A stretch of 64,000 nt of DNA. Source: Cheiracanthium punctorium. Taxonomy: Eukaryota; Arthropoda; Arachnida; Araneae; Cheiracanthiidae. The first letter of the stretch is position 1. Each line of letters opens with the position of its first letter. Shown in pieces: positions 46,049-57,479 of this stretch. The stretch spans positions 620,001-684,000 of the forward strand of contig JAWZYV010013163.1 in the NCBI GenBank assembly GCA_038373885.1, written 5' to 3'. The notes beneath the pieces are model-generated. The model saw nothing but the letters and a program-made list of their open reading frames with translations. It ran no database searches and was not told the origin of the DNA. The translations under genes were made by a program, and so were the position numbers.

Positions 46049-46219
46049 GGTACTTATGTATCATCCCGGTGGTTCGCCAAGACGAGCAATTTTTCGCCAA
46101 GATAAATGCCGGACAAAAAAATAATTCATGGTTAGAAATACGTTTGGCACCAGTTTGCCAGCACATATGACGCAAAAATCGTTTGGCGGAAATGACCGCT
46201 GGGATAATACGTAAGTACC
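46049..46219. mobile_element. hAT-type MITE (family M), copy 3
   Basis: This 171-bp element is flanked by a perfect 8-bp direct duplication TTCCAGAG (46041-46048 and 46220-46227). Ends are inverted repeats GGTACTTATGTATCATCCCG / GGTACTTACGTATTATCCCA. The interior matches 12420-12584 and 20255-20426. Confidence 0.85.
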
Positions 46220-46274
46220 TTCCAGAGAAATAAAACACATTTTTCTTTCAGTGACCTTGTGCAGGGTTTGCTTG

Positions 46275-46551
46275 CTTGTTTATCTGGAGAGGACAGTTCA
46301 CCTCAGCGGAAGTCCCGTACATGAGTCCTCCCTGGAGTTTCTGGATCTTCATCAGAAAGAAGAGGGGAGGGGTACTTCTTAACATTGGAACTCTTCAGAA
46401 ACTGCTAACAACAGCCAAGGGGGATTACGGAAAAACGAATTTGACGTCACGTACACCGCATGTACATAGTGGACTTGTAATATGGCGGAATCGAACCTCC
46501 AGTCTTTCGGCTACTAGTATAGCGCCTTAACCAATGTGGTACCACGGCACC
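46275..46551 (-). repeat. tRNA-derived SINE (family C) with perfect B box
   Basis: The minus strand opens GTGCCGTGGTACCACATTGG, TTAAGGCGC (A-box-like) and has GGTTCGATTCC (perfect B box) at 46487-46497, within a 65-70 nt tRNA-like head. The body is unrelated to families A and B. It is a SINE head, not a tRNA gene: the acceptor stem does not close. Confidence 0.65.
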
Positions 46552-46624
46552 TCTATAGAGTTCTCTAGAAACATGATACCACATAAATGATATACGTAAC
46601 AATGATTGTATGATCTACAACAAT

Positions 46625-46740
46625 GCAAATGATAAAGTAATTAAAAAACTTTGTAAAAAACACACATAAGAAGTAATAGGTAAGAGGATACGCACGTTTC
46701 GTTCAAAAATTGTTTTGAACTTCATCAGTCCAAGCCCTTC
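46625..46740 (-). ncRNA. Hammerhead-ribozyme-like element, copy 2
   Basis: On the minus strand 46722-46728 reads CUGAUGA. A perfect 8-bp stem II (GUUCAAAA/UUUUGAAC) closes on CAAU and is followed by GAAA (46697-46700). Next come ACG-UG-CGU, A, and UCC, which pairs with GGA immediately before CUGAUGA (stem I). All blocks of a type I hammerhead are therefore present in order. As in copy 1 there is an extra A between CUGAUGA and stem II. About 75 bp downstream (CATAAGAAG, TTTTTTACAAAGTTTTTTAA on the minus strand) is shared with 37846-37912. Confidence 0.55.
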
Positions 46741-47095
46741 ATCGTAAAGAACACAAATGTGTGGCAGAGCTATAGCGTATACGGTGTAAAGACGTTAAAC
46801 CTGCATTGAGGACCAAGGTGTACACAGGTTGAAGGAGTGTATTAAGTTCCTTTGATATTATATTCATAAAATACACGTCTCTCCCATTTAAGTGGTAATA
46901 TTTTTTTTTTGAACTATTAAGTAGTAAATTCATTTTAGACAACCCTGCATAATTCATCCGTACAACGATGAAACTTCCTGACATTTTAATATTTAGAGTC
47001 AGTGCATTGATATTTTTGACCACCCCGAACAGCTTTAGTAATAACTCGCCATATTTGTCGTTTCTCCAAAAAATATTATAATTCCCCTCACACAC
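46741..47095 (-). other. Open frame upstream of the hammerhead-like element, unidentified
   Basis: A 118-codon minus-strand frame (46739-47095) ends beside the hammerhead-like motif. It has no domain I recognise, and base use is like its AT-rich surroundings. If the motif belongs to a retroelement this could be decayed element sequence, but the frame may equally be chance. Confidence 0.2.
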
Positions 47096-47332
47096 ATCTA
47101 TTTTTCTCTTTGTTTCAATATTTGATTGTAATTTTTTTTTCTCCCTACCTCTTCTTGTGCGGCGTATTCCTTGTAACTAGGGGACTAGAAACAAATCCAA
47201 GGTACGGCTCAGAAAGTAATTGAAAAATGCAGTATGAGACGGTGTACTTTAGAGCATGAAATAGAGAATGCATAAAAACCGATGGTATTTCGAAGAGCAA
47301 AATACTCAGGATTAAAATTTCGCAGACAAAGA

Positions 47333-47337
<5 letters not shown>

Positions 47338-47364
<27 letters not shown>
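47338..47364. repeat. Poly(T) tract
   Basis: 27 consecutive T; could be the poly(A) tail of a minus-strand retrocopy, but no recognisable body lies beside it. Confidence 0.9.
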
Positions 47365-50300
47365 GTCTAATGTTATGATTTTCTTTCTTTTTGAATATGG
47401 AAAACGATTGAGTTATTAAAGCGAGAGAGGGGAGGGTAGAGAAAGGTAAATTACTGAAAAAATAGAAAGTTTCAGTTCTATCTGAAAGAACATGAAGGAA
47501 TAATACTTTATTCGCAGGATTTTTGTTGCTGTGATATGAAAACCTGAAAGTTTCCTTTATTTTTAGATAATTCATACGTTCAGGGATTTTTATTTTATTC
47601 TTAAAATTAATCCTCTTAGTTTCATAATAGGATAGATTTATGCACTCGTTTTTAAACAGTCTCAAAAATTAAAGAATTTTCTGAAAACAGCTCTAACTGT
47701 TCTGAAGACTGTAAGTTTCATGATGTGCATAATATTATCCTTCTAATAGTCGGTCGAAGTGTTGACGCTTATGTTCTTTGAAAGAAGGGCCTTTTTGCCT
47801 GTTGAAATGGGAACATAGTTTTCACTGCTGTTATGACTACCACCAGATTATTTTAGTCCTTTTATTTCAGTATACAACATCAATATGGAGCAAATCAAAA
47901 GTTCTTTTAACTTGACATTTACCCAAGACTTATTTATATTAATTTTTGTGCTTTGTTATTAATTTTTGTTCTTAATATAGTTTACATCTCATAATGATGT
48001 TTATTGTACGTCTGGAAAACTTAGATGTGGACATCACACGGCTTCCATGCACTTTTATTAAATTATACGCATTTTCATAATCTTCTTTTAAACTTATTTT
48101 ATTAAATATTCAGATACGATCAATAACACTAAAGCTTTGCATTATCTCCCAAAATATAAGAAATATCAGTAAGCTGGGTTCATTTTTATAAATTTGCTTT
48201 TGGTCAAAATTTGGTGATATTTCATCAGAAGTTAGCAATTTTGTAACTGTTGAAACAAATTTCAGACATATAGTGCAAACAATAATAACTTAAAAAAATT
48301 CCACAGGCAAAAAATATTTTTAACAACATTTTTATTAAACTAAAAACTCTTCGTTGAATTAACAAAAAATTTTCAATAAAAATAAATATTTGAACTAGAG
48401 CCAAACATAATTTTGTTGAATCAACAATTTTTTTTCAGTGCATAAACTATATTTAAAACATTTTGGATGATACTGTAAAAAAAAGAAAGAAATATGTAGG
48501 CGTTTGCAATCAAAAAGAGAGCTTCTCGACTATAATAATTATGTATGACACCTCCTTGATAAATATTATGGTACAGCAGTCTTAAGGAAATAATTGCGTG
48601 TAAAGAAAAAGTGTTTAAAGATTAATATTAATAAAATTTTGAAAAATAGAGCATATAAATAAAAGTTATTCCACGGCATTTACTTTTTACTCGTGTATTA
48701 TTTCACAAAGTTTATAAATTATAGTAAAAATGTATTCAGTAAATGTCAAATTGAATTCCACATGCATTCTTACTTACATAAAATAATTGTATATTCCTCT
48801 GAAATCTTTACCGAATTTTTTTCTATTGCAGTACAGTCTATACCTAGGGCAAAGAAGTAAAAAATATTTAATTTTTTAAGTCTAAAACATATTAGTGCTA
48901 TCTGAAAGGAATTTAATATTCAATAAGTCAATATTTCTTTTATATTTTCCCAAATTTTGGATAATTCTATAATACTTTAAGTAATTATATCTTGTACATT
49001 ATTGCTAAAAGTTGTACATCATATGAAAGTACAGATTGTACATTTCTGTATTCAGAAGAAACATGTGTTTTCTTTACTTACGCATTAACAAGTGGTAGAG
49101 TTTTAAAGCATATTCAAGCACATAACATATTGATAGTAAAATCTAAAGCATTTCAATATTTAACCAGTGAATATTTTTAATGCATCACTGCATTAACATC
49201 ATTTTTACCAACAGAGTAATTCTTGTATAAGCCTTGTATTTACAGGCGAACATTTCGTTCATACACCCTATCTCCGTAAATCGCGAGTCCCTGAAAGACA
49301 TTAAACTGTGAAGCAACTTTTACAGCTTTCTGTATTGTTCCTCCTTCCTTCTTCGTTCGTTGTATGTCAGGTGGCTGTACGGAAAGGGGTGGGGGTGGAA
49401 AAAAGGAAGGATATAGATACAAAAGCTGGAGAGTAATAGGAGAAATAGGTTCTCCTAAAAGGAAGCTTTGCTTGCACTTTAGAAAATGAAGCTGGAATGG
49501 AAGGAAACGCTTTATTTATTTATTTTTTTTCCCTTCTGCTTCTCCAGTATGTCCGACGATGGAAGACAAACACAACAGGAATGACCACTTAAGTTTTCCT
49601 GGGAAGCAAGAAGAGGTCTTAAGTTATTCATTTGGTAATTTTGAAGAAGTAGACGTTCTGGCTTATTGTTAAATATTGCTTTTTGAATATTTTCCAGCTT
49701 CTTACTACATGGATGTACATGCTCTTATATGCACGTCTTCGCCATAAATAATATGCATGATTCACACAGCTTTCTTTGCAACGGAATATAAATAATAGAC
49801 TTTACAAATTCTCTAAATGACTTCTGCGAGCTTTGTATTTGGAGGCACACCTAAAGAAAAGGAAAAAGCCCATTTGCTCTTAATTCGGTCACCGTTCATC
49901 GTACAGCTAAGTTATACATACCAAAATAAAGTATAACAAATTATAGTGTAAGGTATTTGTAAGCAAGTGGTATGTCTAACTTTGCTGTGCGTACAACGAA
50001 TGGCTGCGAATAAAAAAAGTGGGGCTTTTCTTTTCCATGGCTGCGCGTATGTACAGTGTGTCCTAACGATGCTCATGAATTTAAAATTTTTCTACTAAAA
50101 TGAAAATGAAGAGGAATAGAAGTATACTATTTTTAACTGTGACTTATTCGCTTCATGGAAAAATAATTATATTTTAATAATTAAAAAAAAAAGTTGAAAA
50201 ATGCTAAGATCGTGGAATGAACGTTTTCGTTTAACATTGCAATCAGTTCGCCCGTTTTAGCTGTAGAACCCTGTTTATAGGGTATTTTATAATTATAATC

Positions 50301-51239
50301 ACCTTGTATGGAATTATCACATTTAGCTTTTACAGTGCTATATGTCTCCGAATTTAGTAGCTATTTCGATTTTGGTCTGGATGTCCCGTACCCGATTCTT
50401 GTACACCAAAGATACATCCTGATTTTTAACATACTATTAAATAATATTAATGTTTGTAAATAGTATTTTAGAAGTATTTAGGAATCTTATTTTAAAATAT
50501 TTTCTTTTATATAGGTAAGTTCCTGTGAAATGAAGTTCATTAATATCTGAAATAATTAGAAAAAAGGTAACACATATTATGTGGTAAGACTTTTAAATAC
50601 CTGTTATAATCACGATATTTTAAGAGTGCATTTTGATTCATACATACCGTAATACTTTGGATAACTAATTATTAGATTGTGAAAATGATTACTTGTGGAT
50701 TATAGCCACTACCTAGTGGGCTTAAATAAGCTTAAGACATGAGGCTTAGGTCATGATCTCAGCAATGCTTTAGGATTGCTAACGTCTATAGGAATGCTAA
50801 CACTTTTTTCTGGATTTTACTCACCGCCATTTCGGAGATCTATCTCAGTTACTTCGTATAGATTTCAGCAACCGCTATAGCCATTGCGTAGCATTTTCCC
50901 ACATAATGATTTATTAAAAACGTGTAATATGTGTAAGTTCTTATTTATGTATATGATTATACATCATTTCGATATAGCTCGACTGGTCTGGTGTAAACAA
51001 CCATCTATCCCAGCAATTGCATGTGTGCGGCTGATTTGCAGAGTAAACATTCGGTTATATGTAGCGTAAAGCTGCACGTGATTTTTAATGTTCTTTCCCA
51101 AAACAGCAAGTAATCTAAAATGTTATAAATCTAAAATCTTACTGCTTGAAAATAAAATTACGTTCATTACATTTTTAACTTGGAACTAAGTCGTCTATAA
51201 GCTTAATTTGAGATTTTATTAATTAGTTGAATAGTTAGA
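47365..51239. other. Long AT-rich stretch without recognised genes
   Basis: All frames are short and unrecognised. About 48040-48260 weakly resembles 28410-28640. A purine/pyrimidine-rich patch lies at 49330-49560 (CCTCCTTCCTTC, GGGGTGGGGGTGG). Confidence 0.5.
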
Positions 51240-51249
51240 CTGAATTCCA

Positions 51250-51610
51250 TCATGTTGGCAGTGACGTTGTGACGACATAACATTTCGTCACGCTTGTCAC
51301 ATTACAAATGCGATGTAAATTCACACCTTCTGTGACGTACCATTGTGTCAAACATGTGACGTTGCACAGTGACGTCACAGTGTTATTGATAACTAAGTAC
51401 AATGTGACGTAACTGTGTTACAAACGTGACATTGGGGAGTGAAGTCGCAATGTTAATTTCTCATTAAATGTTATACATGTAGATCACTATGCGACATTCG
51501 TGATTATCACCCTTTGTGTCACAAAAACTGTCTTGAGCTGCCATTTGTCCGTCGCAACAGCTTCTCTGCGGCAAGCACATCAAGATCAACATATATCATG
51601 AAGTCATTAA
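51250..51610. repeat. Cluster of GTGACGT/TGACG motifs
   Basis: GTGACG, TGTGACG, TGTCACA and AGTGACGTCACAGTG words recur about every 20-40 bp, many as ATTTCGTCACGC or CAxTGTGACGTAxC variants. It resembles the cluster at 40300-40440. Confidence 0.5.
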
Positions 51611-52808
51611 GTCACAGTGTAAGCAGTATACATACATGCTGCGACATCGCAATGCGCAGCATGTGGATTATTAGAAAAATAGATTATAATAAATAAATCT
51701 TTAAAACCTATTTGGAGCTACCACAAAATGAGTACATAACATGATAAATTTATGATATTTAAATTATGTATCGCTACATTAATCAATTTATTTTGTCTAA
51801 TAGTTGCGAGAAGAAAAATGAATTGCTTAACTCGAACGATCATTGCTAATTATTTAAACTGATTTTTAAAAACAACTATTTATATGGCCCCAAACATTTC
51901 ATAAAATAATAAATTTATAAAGAAGAAAATTAATTAGCTTATTTTAGAAATATTGAACGGGAGTTTTTACTTTAATTATGTCATTAAACGGGAATTTATT
52001 GATTAAAAATCCAATACTTTGCCTAAATTATCTACCTTTTGATCATGTTAGAAGCATTCCAAATAACGACACTTTTCTTCCCATTTCTCTTTTTCCCTTC
52101 CAAAATATTAATCATTTTAAATTTTGATGTTTGAAGTGTTCAAACAACTTTTAATAATTTCTGAAAAAGTTATTTTAAATCTAGCATATTATGGCGTTTT
52201 CATTATAGTCTTAATTGCTGCGATCGATTGAAAAGACCGCTCGCTTTGAAAGTTACAAATTGTCCAATTTTCGGTTCTGTACAAATTTAAAACTCTCGAT
52301 GTGTATGTTTTTGTAATACTATATCTTCACCTTCAAAATCCTTTAATTCCAAGAAATGAATCACTTACATCTACCGATCTTTTTGACCGCTCATCATAAT
52401 TTAAGAAATCAGAAAAACGCCAGTTTTATCTCATCACCCAATTTATTATCAATGAAATTATTAACCTGACCACTTAAGAAGCGGGTCATGTAAATTTAAG
52501 TTATCCTTTTCTGACTTCCCTTGACGGGCCACCTAGATTTATGTTTTGGTTTGAACTTCAAGAACGTACATCATACATCCACCCTTTTAAAAAACTAATC
52601 GAACGTGATTCAAATTTCCTAGGTCGGTTTCATATAAAAAGTATACTTAATGTATTAATCCAAGTTGTCCATTTTCTCAAATATTGATCAATTATTCACA
52701 AACCCTAAAGAAGGAAATTCGGCTTGCACTGGAATACTTTTTTTTTGTGTGTGTGTGTGGGGGGGGGGGTTCACACATTATTTAATTTCACTTAAAATAC
52801 TCGAAAAC

Positions 52809-52845
<37 letters not shown>

Positions 52846-53820
52846 TGAGTAGATTCGATTAATCTGCTAAGTGTTTAATAATCTTAAATACGAATGTGCG
52901 TAACTTGTAAAAGCAATATTTACCCTTATAAATAAAAACAGCCGATTTGTAGTATATTGGTAAAAATTGTGTTTTAGGGTAGAGGTCAAAATGAATATTA
53001 GTCGCAATTATAACACAAATAACTGACCAATTAAGTATTTTAAATGAATGACGCTTTTTTATGTAATAAAGTCATAAAATCTCATGGAGGATAAAAATAA
53101 TCCCCAAGAAAATAAAATAGCTGTAGATTAATTTACGAAAGCAGTCAAAATCTATCCATGCTTTCGTAATTCCAGTGACTAGACCGGATATTTACAACTA
53201 ATGTGGACTTAAAGGGTTGTAACAGGTACTGTAATCATTTAGCATATGTGGTGGTGCATTCATAGAGTAATTTACTTCAAAAAGAGAAAAAATGCGTCAA
53301 TTTATTGAGGTGACCATAAGATATTCTCAAAACTCTCCTTAATCGAAAAGGAGACTTTCGCCTGTCAATTTAGTTAGAAACTTTCGCTAGGAAGGTGTGA
53401 TCATTCTCATTATAACGGCCAATCCAGCGAACAATACAAACTTGGTGAGTTTGCAGTTACTCATAATTTGTACCAGTAATATTAGAGCCCCTATAATATA
53501 ACGGACCAATGCAAGGCTCCCATTTTTATACCGCCGTCGGTCACATTTACCACGTCTGTCTGCTCTTTGGCACTGCGCTGCAACACTGAACACGTACTCC
53601 CAGATTCATAATCTATAATACAGTTCAATATCAACTTTATTCTGCTAATTTCAGTAAAGAAAATGACTGATACATGTCTGTTATTGAAATGATTCAAATA
53701 ATTGAAGTCTGAACAACCACCATATCCATTCTTCTACTCGTTCAACAGCTACAATTGCATTATTGCTTAAAAATGTAACGGCAAGTAACTGCTTTTATTA
53801 AAGCATGTAGTGTTTTGAGT
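51611..53820. other. No gene recognised
   Basis: Contains a GT then G tract (52744-52769) and a 33-base A run (52810-52842). A minus-strand 68-codon pair at 53387-53697 is not recognisable. Confidence 0.5.
52810..52842. repeat. Poly(A) tract
   Basis: 33 consecutive A. Confidence 0.9.
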
Positions 53821-53825
53821 TTGAT

Positions 53826-53828
<3 letters not shown>

Positions 53829-53860
<32 letters not shown>
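53829..53860. repeat. (TA)n microsatellite abutting a transposon end
   Basis: Uninterrupted AT units up to the TA that bounds the element at 53862; a second TA run lies inside the element (53906-53925). Confidence 0.85.
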
Positions 53861-53861
<1 letters not shown>

Positions 53862-53863
<2 letters not shown>

Positions 53864-54381
53864 AGGTGTGTCACAATTTTCTCCCGGGTTTGGAAGGCTT
53901 ACAAATATATATATATATATATATTACCAATACAGAAATAGAGTTGACTTTACAAGTTTTGTTTCATAAATGTTCATCAATAGGTGAACATTTCCTGATG
54001 TTGTAGATATCAAGTCTAAAATCAAGTTCTTCCCTCCCCACACTAACTTAACATGTCTCGATCAATGGTAGCAAATGCGATTGTAATCCTTTGGCATAAA
54101 TCTTGTAATTCACGTGGCATAGAGAACATAAACACACGATCTCTTATGTAACCCCTTTATGGGGTTAAAATCGCATGCAGTTTCGTCCGGAGAATGAGGA
54201 GGCCACGGAAGAAGGCGATTGTCGTCGTCATAATTTCGTCCAATCCAACGATGAGGAAGCTCGTTATTTATGAAGCAAAACTTAAATGTTTATTTCTCCA
54301 GCAAAGTCAACTTTGTTACTGTAATGGTAATTATTTTTTTATAAGCCATCCAAATCTGTGAGGGAATTGTGATACAACCTG
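53862..54381 (-). mobile_element. Tc1/mariner-superfamily element, internally deleted
   Basis: This 520-bp element has TA on both sides (53860-53861 and 54382-54383). The TIRs are imperfect over about 40 bp: CAAGGTGTGTCACAATTTTC and, reverse-complemented from the right, CAGGTTGTATCACAATTCCC; both continue to TTTGGAxGGCTTA. It keeps only the 3' part of a transposase, on the minus strand. Confidence 0.75.
54010..54275 (-). pseudogene. DDD/DDE transposase C-terminal fragment
   Basis: One minus frame reads NNELPHRWIG, then DDDNRLLPWPPHSPDETACD, with the SPDxTxCDF motif that holds the third catalytic acid. After a frameshift it continues RDRVFMFSMPRELQDLCQRI and ATIDRDML. This matches the C-terminal half of Tc1/mariner-like transposases of the LPWPPRSPDLTPCDF type known from arthropods (family knowledge). 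The first two catalytic Asp residues are deleted. Confidence 0.7.
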
Positions 54382-54404
54382 TATAATATATGAGACGAAT
54401 TAGG

Positions 54405-54430
54405 AAAAAAAAAAAAAAAAAAAAAAAAAA
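54405..54430. repeat. Poly(A) tract
   Basis: 26 consecutive A between the transposon at 53862-54381 and the inverted repeat that follows. Confidence 0.9.
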
Positions 54431-54499
54431 CATATGATATTACATAAAAGCACAAGCACTGTTCAACAGCATATCAAATATGCCCTATGTGTGTATAAA

Positions 54500-54913
54500 A
54501 TATATGTTAAAGTGTTTCAACCCATGGGAAAAATCTCAAAGTCCTTTTCAATAAAGAAACATAATTCAAAATCAGAAACAAACTTCAAAAATACTATGTA
54601 CACAAAGCATAATAAATACAATATACCTATTCTCTTCAGAGGGAGATCGGCGCAGAAATAATTATAGATTTCTGGTCCGATGTGAGAGGATTTAAAATTG
54701 CTATTTTTGTACTATTGTAATAAAATGCATTCTATTTAAAAATTTATTGTTAATATATAGTTATCATATCAGAAGAAGTTATTTAAAAATTAATTTATAA
54801 TTCAAATCAACGTGCACTAGATCTCCCTGGCCTATTATGGCAAAAGTATAATTAAAAAATGAATAGAAATCAAAAAATACTTAGCATGCGGCCAACCGAA
54901 CACACCGCGAACT

Positions 54914-54959
<46 letters not shown>

Positions 54960-55330
54960 GCAAAACTAATCCGTATATCTTGAAAGCTGAGTCATTCAAC
55001 ATACCAATACTTGCCCAGGAGCCCTGTTTCGATAATTCACCTAGAAGCTTATACGTACTGTAAAAACAGTGGTTGGCTTTGGCTCCCAAGCATCTGCTGA
55101 ATGTTTGTGCATTTTATCACAACCGTACAAAAATAGTACATTTAAATCCTCTGTGACACCGGACCAGAAACCTATAGTTATTTTTTGCGCCAATCTCTCT
55201 CTGAAGACGTTTGCCATATTGCATTTATTATATTTTGTGTATGTATTCCTGTTTGTATTAGAATTTTGTTTCTTTATTAACATGAACTTTGAGATTGCCT
55301 CGTGGATTGAAACACTTTAACATGTATGCA
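54500..55330. repeat. Large inverted repeat with about 230-bp arms
   Basis: Arm 54500-54730 and the reverse complement of 55108-55330 share ATGTTAAAGTGTTTCAA, AATAAAGAAACA, AATACAATAT/AATGCAATAT, CTTCAGAGxGAGAT, TTTCTGGTCCGxTGT and GAGGATTTAAA, with roughly 75-80% identity. The spacer holds a 43-base A run (54915-54957). Each arm has an open frame of 75-80 codons with similar peptide sequence (...NKYNIPILFRGR / NKCNMANVFRER...). That may reflect old coding sequence or just shared DNA. Confidence 0.7.
54915..54957. repeat. Poly(A) tract
   Basis: 43 consecutive A, the longest homopolymer in the window, in the spacer of the inverted repeat. Confidence 0.9.
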
Positions 55331-55656
55331 CATATATATATTCAACATTTATATTGTAATTGTTGTAATTGCTTTTCTGAGGATGTATTGATCGTCCAAT
55401 TTGCGTAGAAGTCCTATTATTCAAGCAGTAACAGTCCTACTGTGACTAAAAAGAAATTTGCGACAGAATACAAGCTGGAGATATCTGCTTCAAGTGTTAG
55501 AATGATTGAAAATTTTACCTAAAGATGATTTTGTTTTGAGAAAACGCTAGACAAAATCCTCGACCCTTCAGTGAACTGTGAAAATTATGCTTCGTCTGCA
55601 TGACTTCATGGCCATTGTGTTGTGAGTTTACGGCCAATTATCTACACGCGGGATCT

Positions 55657-55830
55657 AGGCCGATGAGGGGGGGTACCCTCTGTGGGGGGTCTTTCTGAAG
55701 GTTCCTAACGGTTTTCGAAAGTTTCGAAGAAAACCAAGGAAAACTCCGAACGGTTAAGTCGGCGGTCGCTACCTGGTTTTGAACAAGGCACCTTCCGTCT
55801 CTCAGTTCAGAGAGCTATGCGCTCGGGCAG
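55657..55830 (-). repeat. SINE family B, copy
   Basis: Minus-strand CCGAACGGxTAAG/GTTCGGAGTTTTCCTTGGTT and AGAAAGACCCCCCACAGAGG match 40088-40277. The tRNA-like head has B-box-like CAAAACCAGGTAGCGACC and is more decayed. Confidence 0.65.
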
Positions 55831-55850
55831 TGTTCGGACACATGGCCATT

Positions 55851-57049
55851 GATTGCAAGCACATCTAACATGTGATAAATTTAGTCATATATATGGAGTT
55901 TCTTTTAACATTTTCCTTAAAAAATTTTTCAGTAATTTAAAAAAAATAATTTTTATTTCGTTCAGCTCAGTCATTGTCACTCTGTGAATTAAATCACGGT
56001 CACTTTGTCTGGCAAAACATTCTCATCGATCGACCCAACACACTCCAAGATCTCTTGATTTCAAATTCAGAAAACTTTTCCGATTGTTTATATGTCAAAA
56101 TAAAACTCCAAAAGCTGATCATGCATGAAATATGAGATTTTTCTCCCTCCCTTGGGGTTTAAATAAAGAGGAATGCATCACGTACTGCGGGAGAGCGAAT
56201 ATATTCCATGTTTAACATTCAAAATCTGAAATTTTAAAAGCGGAAAGGTACTTGAAGACTTTTTGTTTTCTTTATGTGTTTTGGTGGAAGAAAAAGCTCT
56301 CGGAAATGTTTCAAAATCCAAAAGAAAGAGAGAAACAAAAAATAGCATATTTAATGAAAAAGATTTATGATTCTTTGCGTAAGTAGGTAAAACTGTTATG
56401 TCAATATGCGTAGGAACTGTTAAAATACATTTTTGTTCTTTGAATGCATATTTATTATTGTACGAAATAAAATTTCTTCTGCGTGTGCCGTGTATATTTT
56501 TAGCAACAGATACAAGTTAATTTTTATTCTCCTGATGCATCGTGGCTCATGTACACGAAATTAAAAATTCAAATAAAGAAATTCAGTTCTCACGTTAGAG
56601 ACATTGTTCTGAACAACCTAAAGAAATCTCAAAGAATGCATGAGACTCTTTAAGTGGCTATCAGGAATATTATGTATCTGAGTCAATACTTGCAGAGAGA
56701 TTAATACCCCATTTACATTTAGCAACTCGCGCTGTCTTTCTTACACAAAACACGCGTAACTGCTAAGTTTTGAAAATTACCTAACAAACATTCATTATTG
56801 CTGTGTGCGAGCCAATTTAGATCTTTTATTAAATTAACTTGATGTTCCAACAAACAGGCTGCAGATTAGGTCTTATCAGACTAAAAAAAAATTTAAGTAA
56901 CTTTTGTTTTTTGTTACTTGACAAACGATCTTACAATTAAATGAAAGATTCGATTTGTTAACCGAACACAACAAGTTTTCATTTTTCAAACCATTGAAAG
57001 TTGAAAGAAATTTGAGAAAAACATCCCCTTTCCCCAAACAAAAAGCACT
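55851..57049. other. No gene recognised
   Basis: AT-rich, no supported coding or repeat structure. Confidence 0.5.
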
Positions 57050-57400
57050 ATGTTTCAACCTATACCAAATCTAACACATGAAAATGCATCAGATATTGAT
57101 GTGGAATATCTGTTTAATGAGTGGGAATTCCTGTCTCTATATTTTATAAATAAAAACACAACTCGACTGGCTATATTAAATTATATTTATTCCAATAATT
57201 TAATGTCCGTTTTTCTTAATCTTTCAGTATGTTTGCGCATACATTGCTTTACTTCTTGTGATAGTATCAGAATGCGAAAGGTCTTTTTCAAAACGAAAAA
57301 TAGCAAAACCATGTAAGGTCAACCATGACCCAAGATAGATTGGCAAATTGGGTTGTAATGAGTATCGAATTAAAGGTAATTTCATATCAGACAATACTGT
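57050..57400 (+). pseudogene. hAT transposase C-terminal (dimerisation) fragment
   Basis: One plus frame gives EWEFLSLYFINKNTTRLAIL and SVCLRI. The neighbouring frame carries on with SECERSFSKRKIAK (about 57268-57310). A third gives TMTQDRLANWVVMSIELK (about 57308-57372). Together these follow the conserved order of the hAT C-terminal dimerisation region (xERxFSKxKxIK...TMxxDRLxxLxxxSIE), with two frame changes. Nothing of the catalytic core is seen. No ends or target duplication were identified, so the element's extent is unknown. Confidence 0.65.
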
Positions 57401-57479
57401 TTGGTCACAAGTTTACCAACTTAAAATCACAAAATTTGATTTCGATGTTTTGGAAAGATACCTAATATTATTTTACAGT

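Noticed and set aside
46338..46360. CTGATGAAG...GAAAC on the minus strand inside SINE family C
   Set aside because: Only seven bases separate the blocks, too few for stem II.
46487..46551. tRNA gene on the minus strand
   Set aside because: The B box is perfect, but the acceptor and anticodon stems do not close and it continues into a SINE body.
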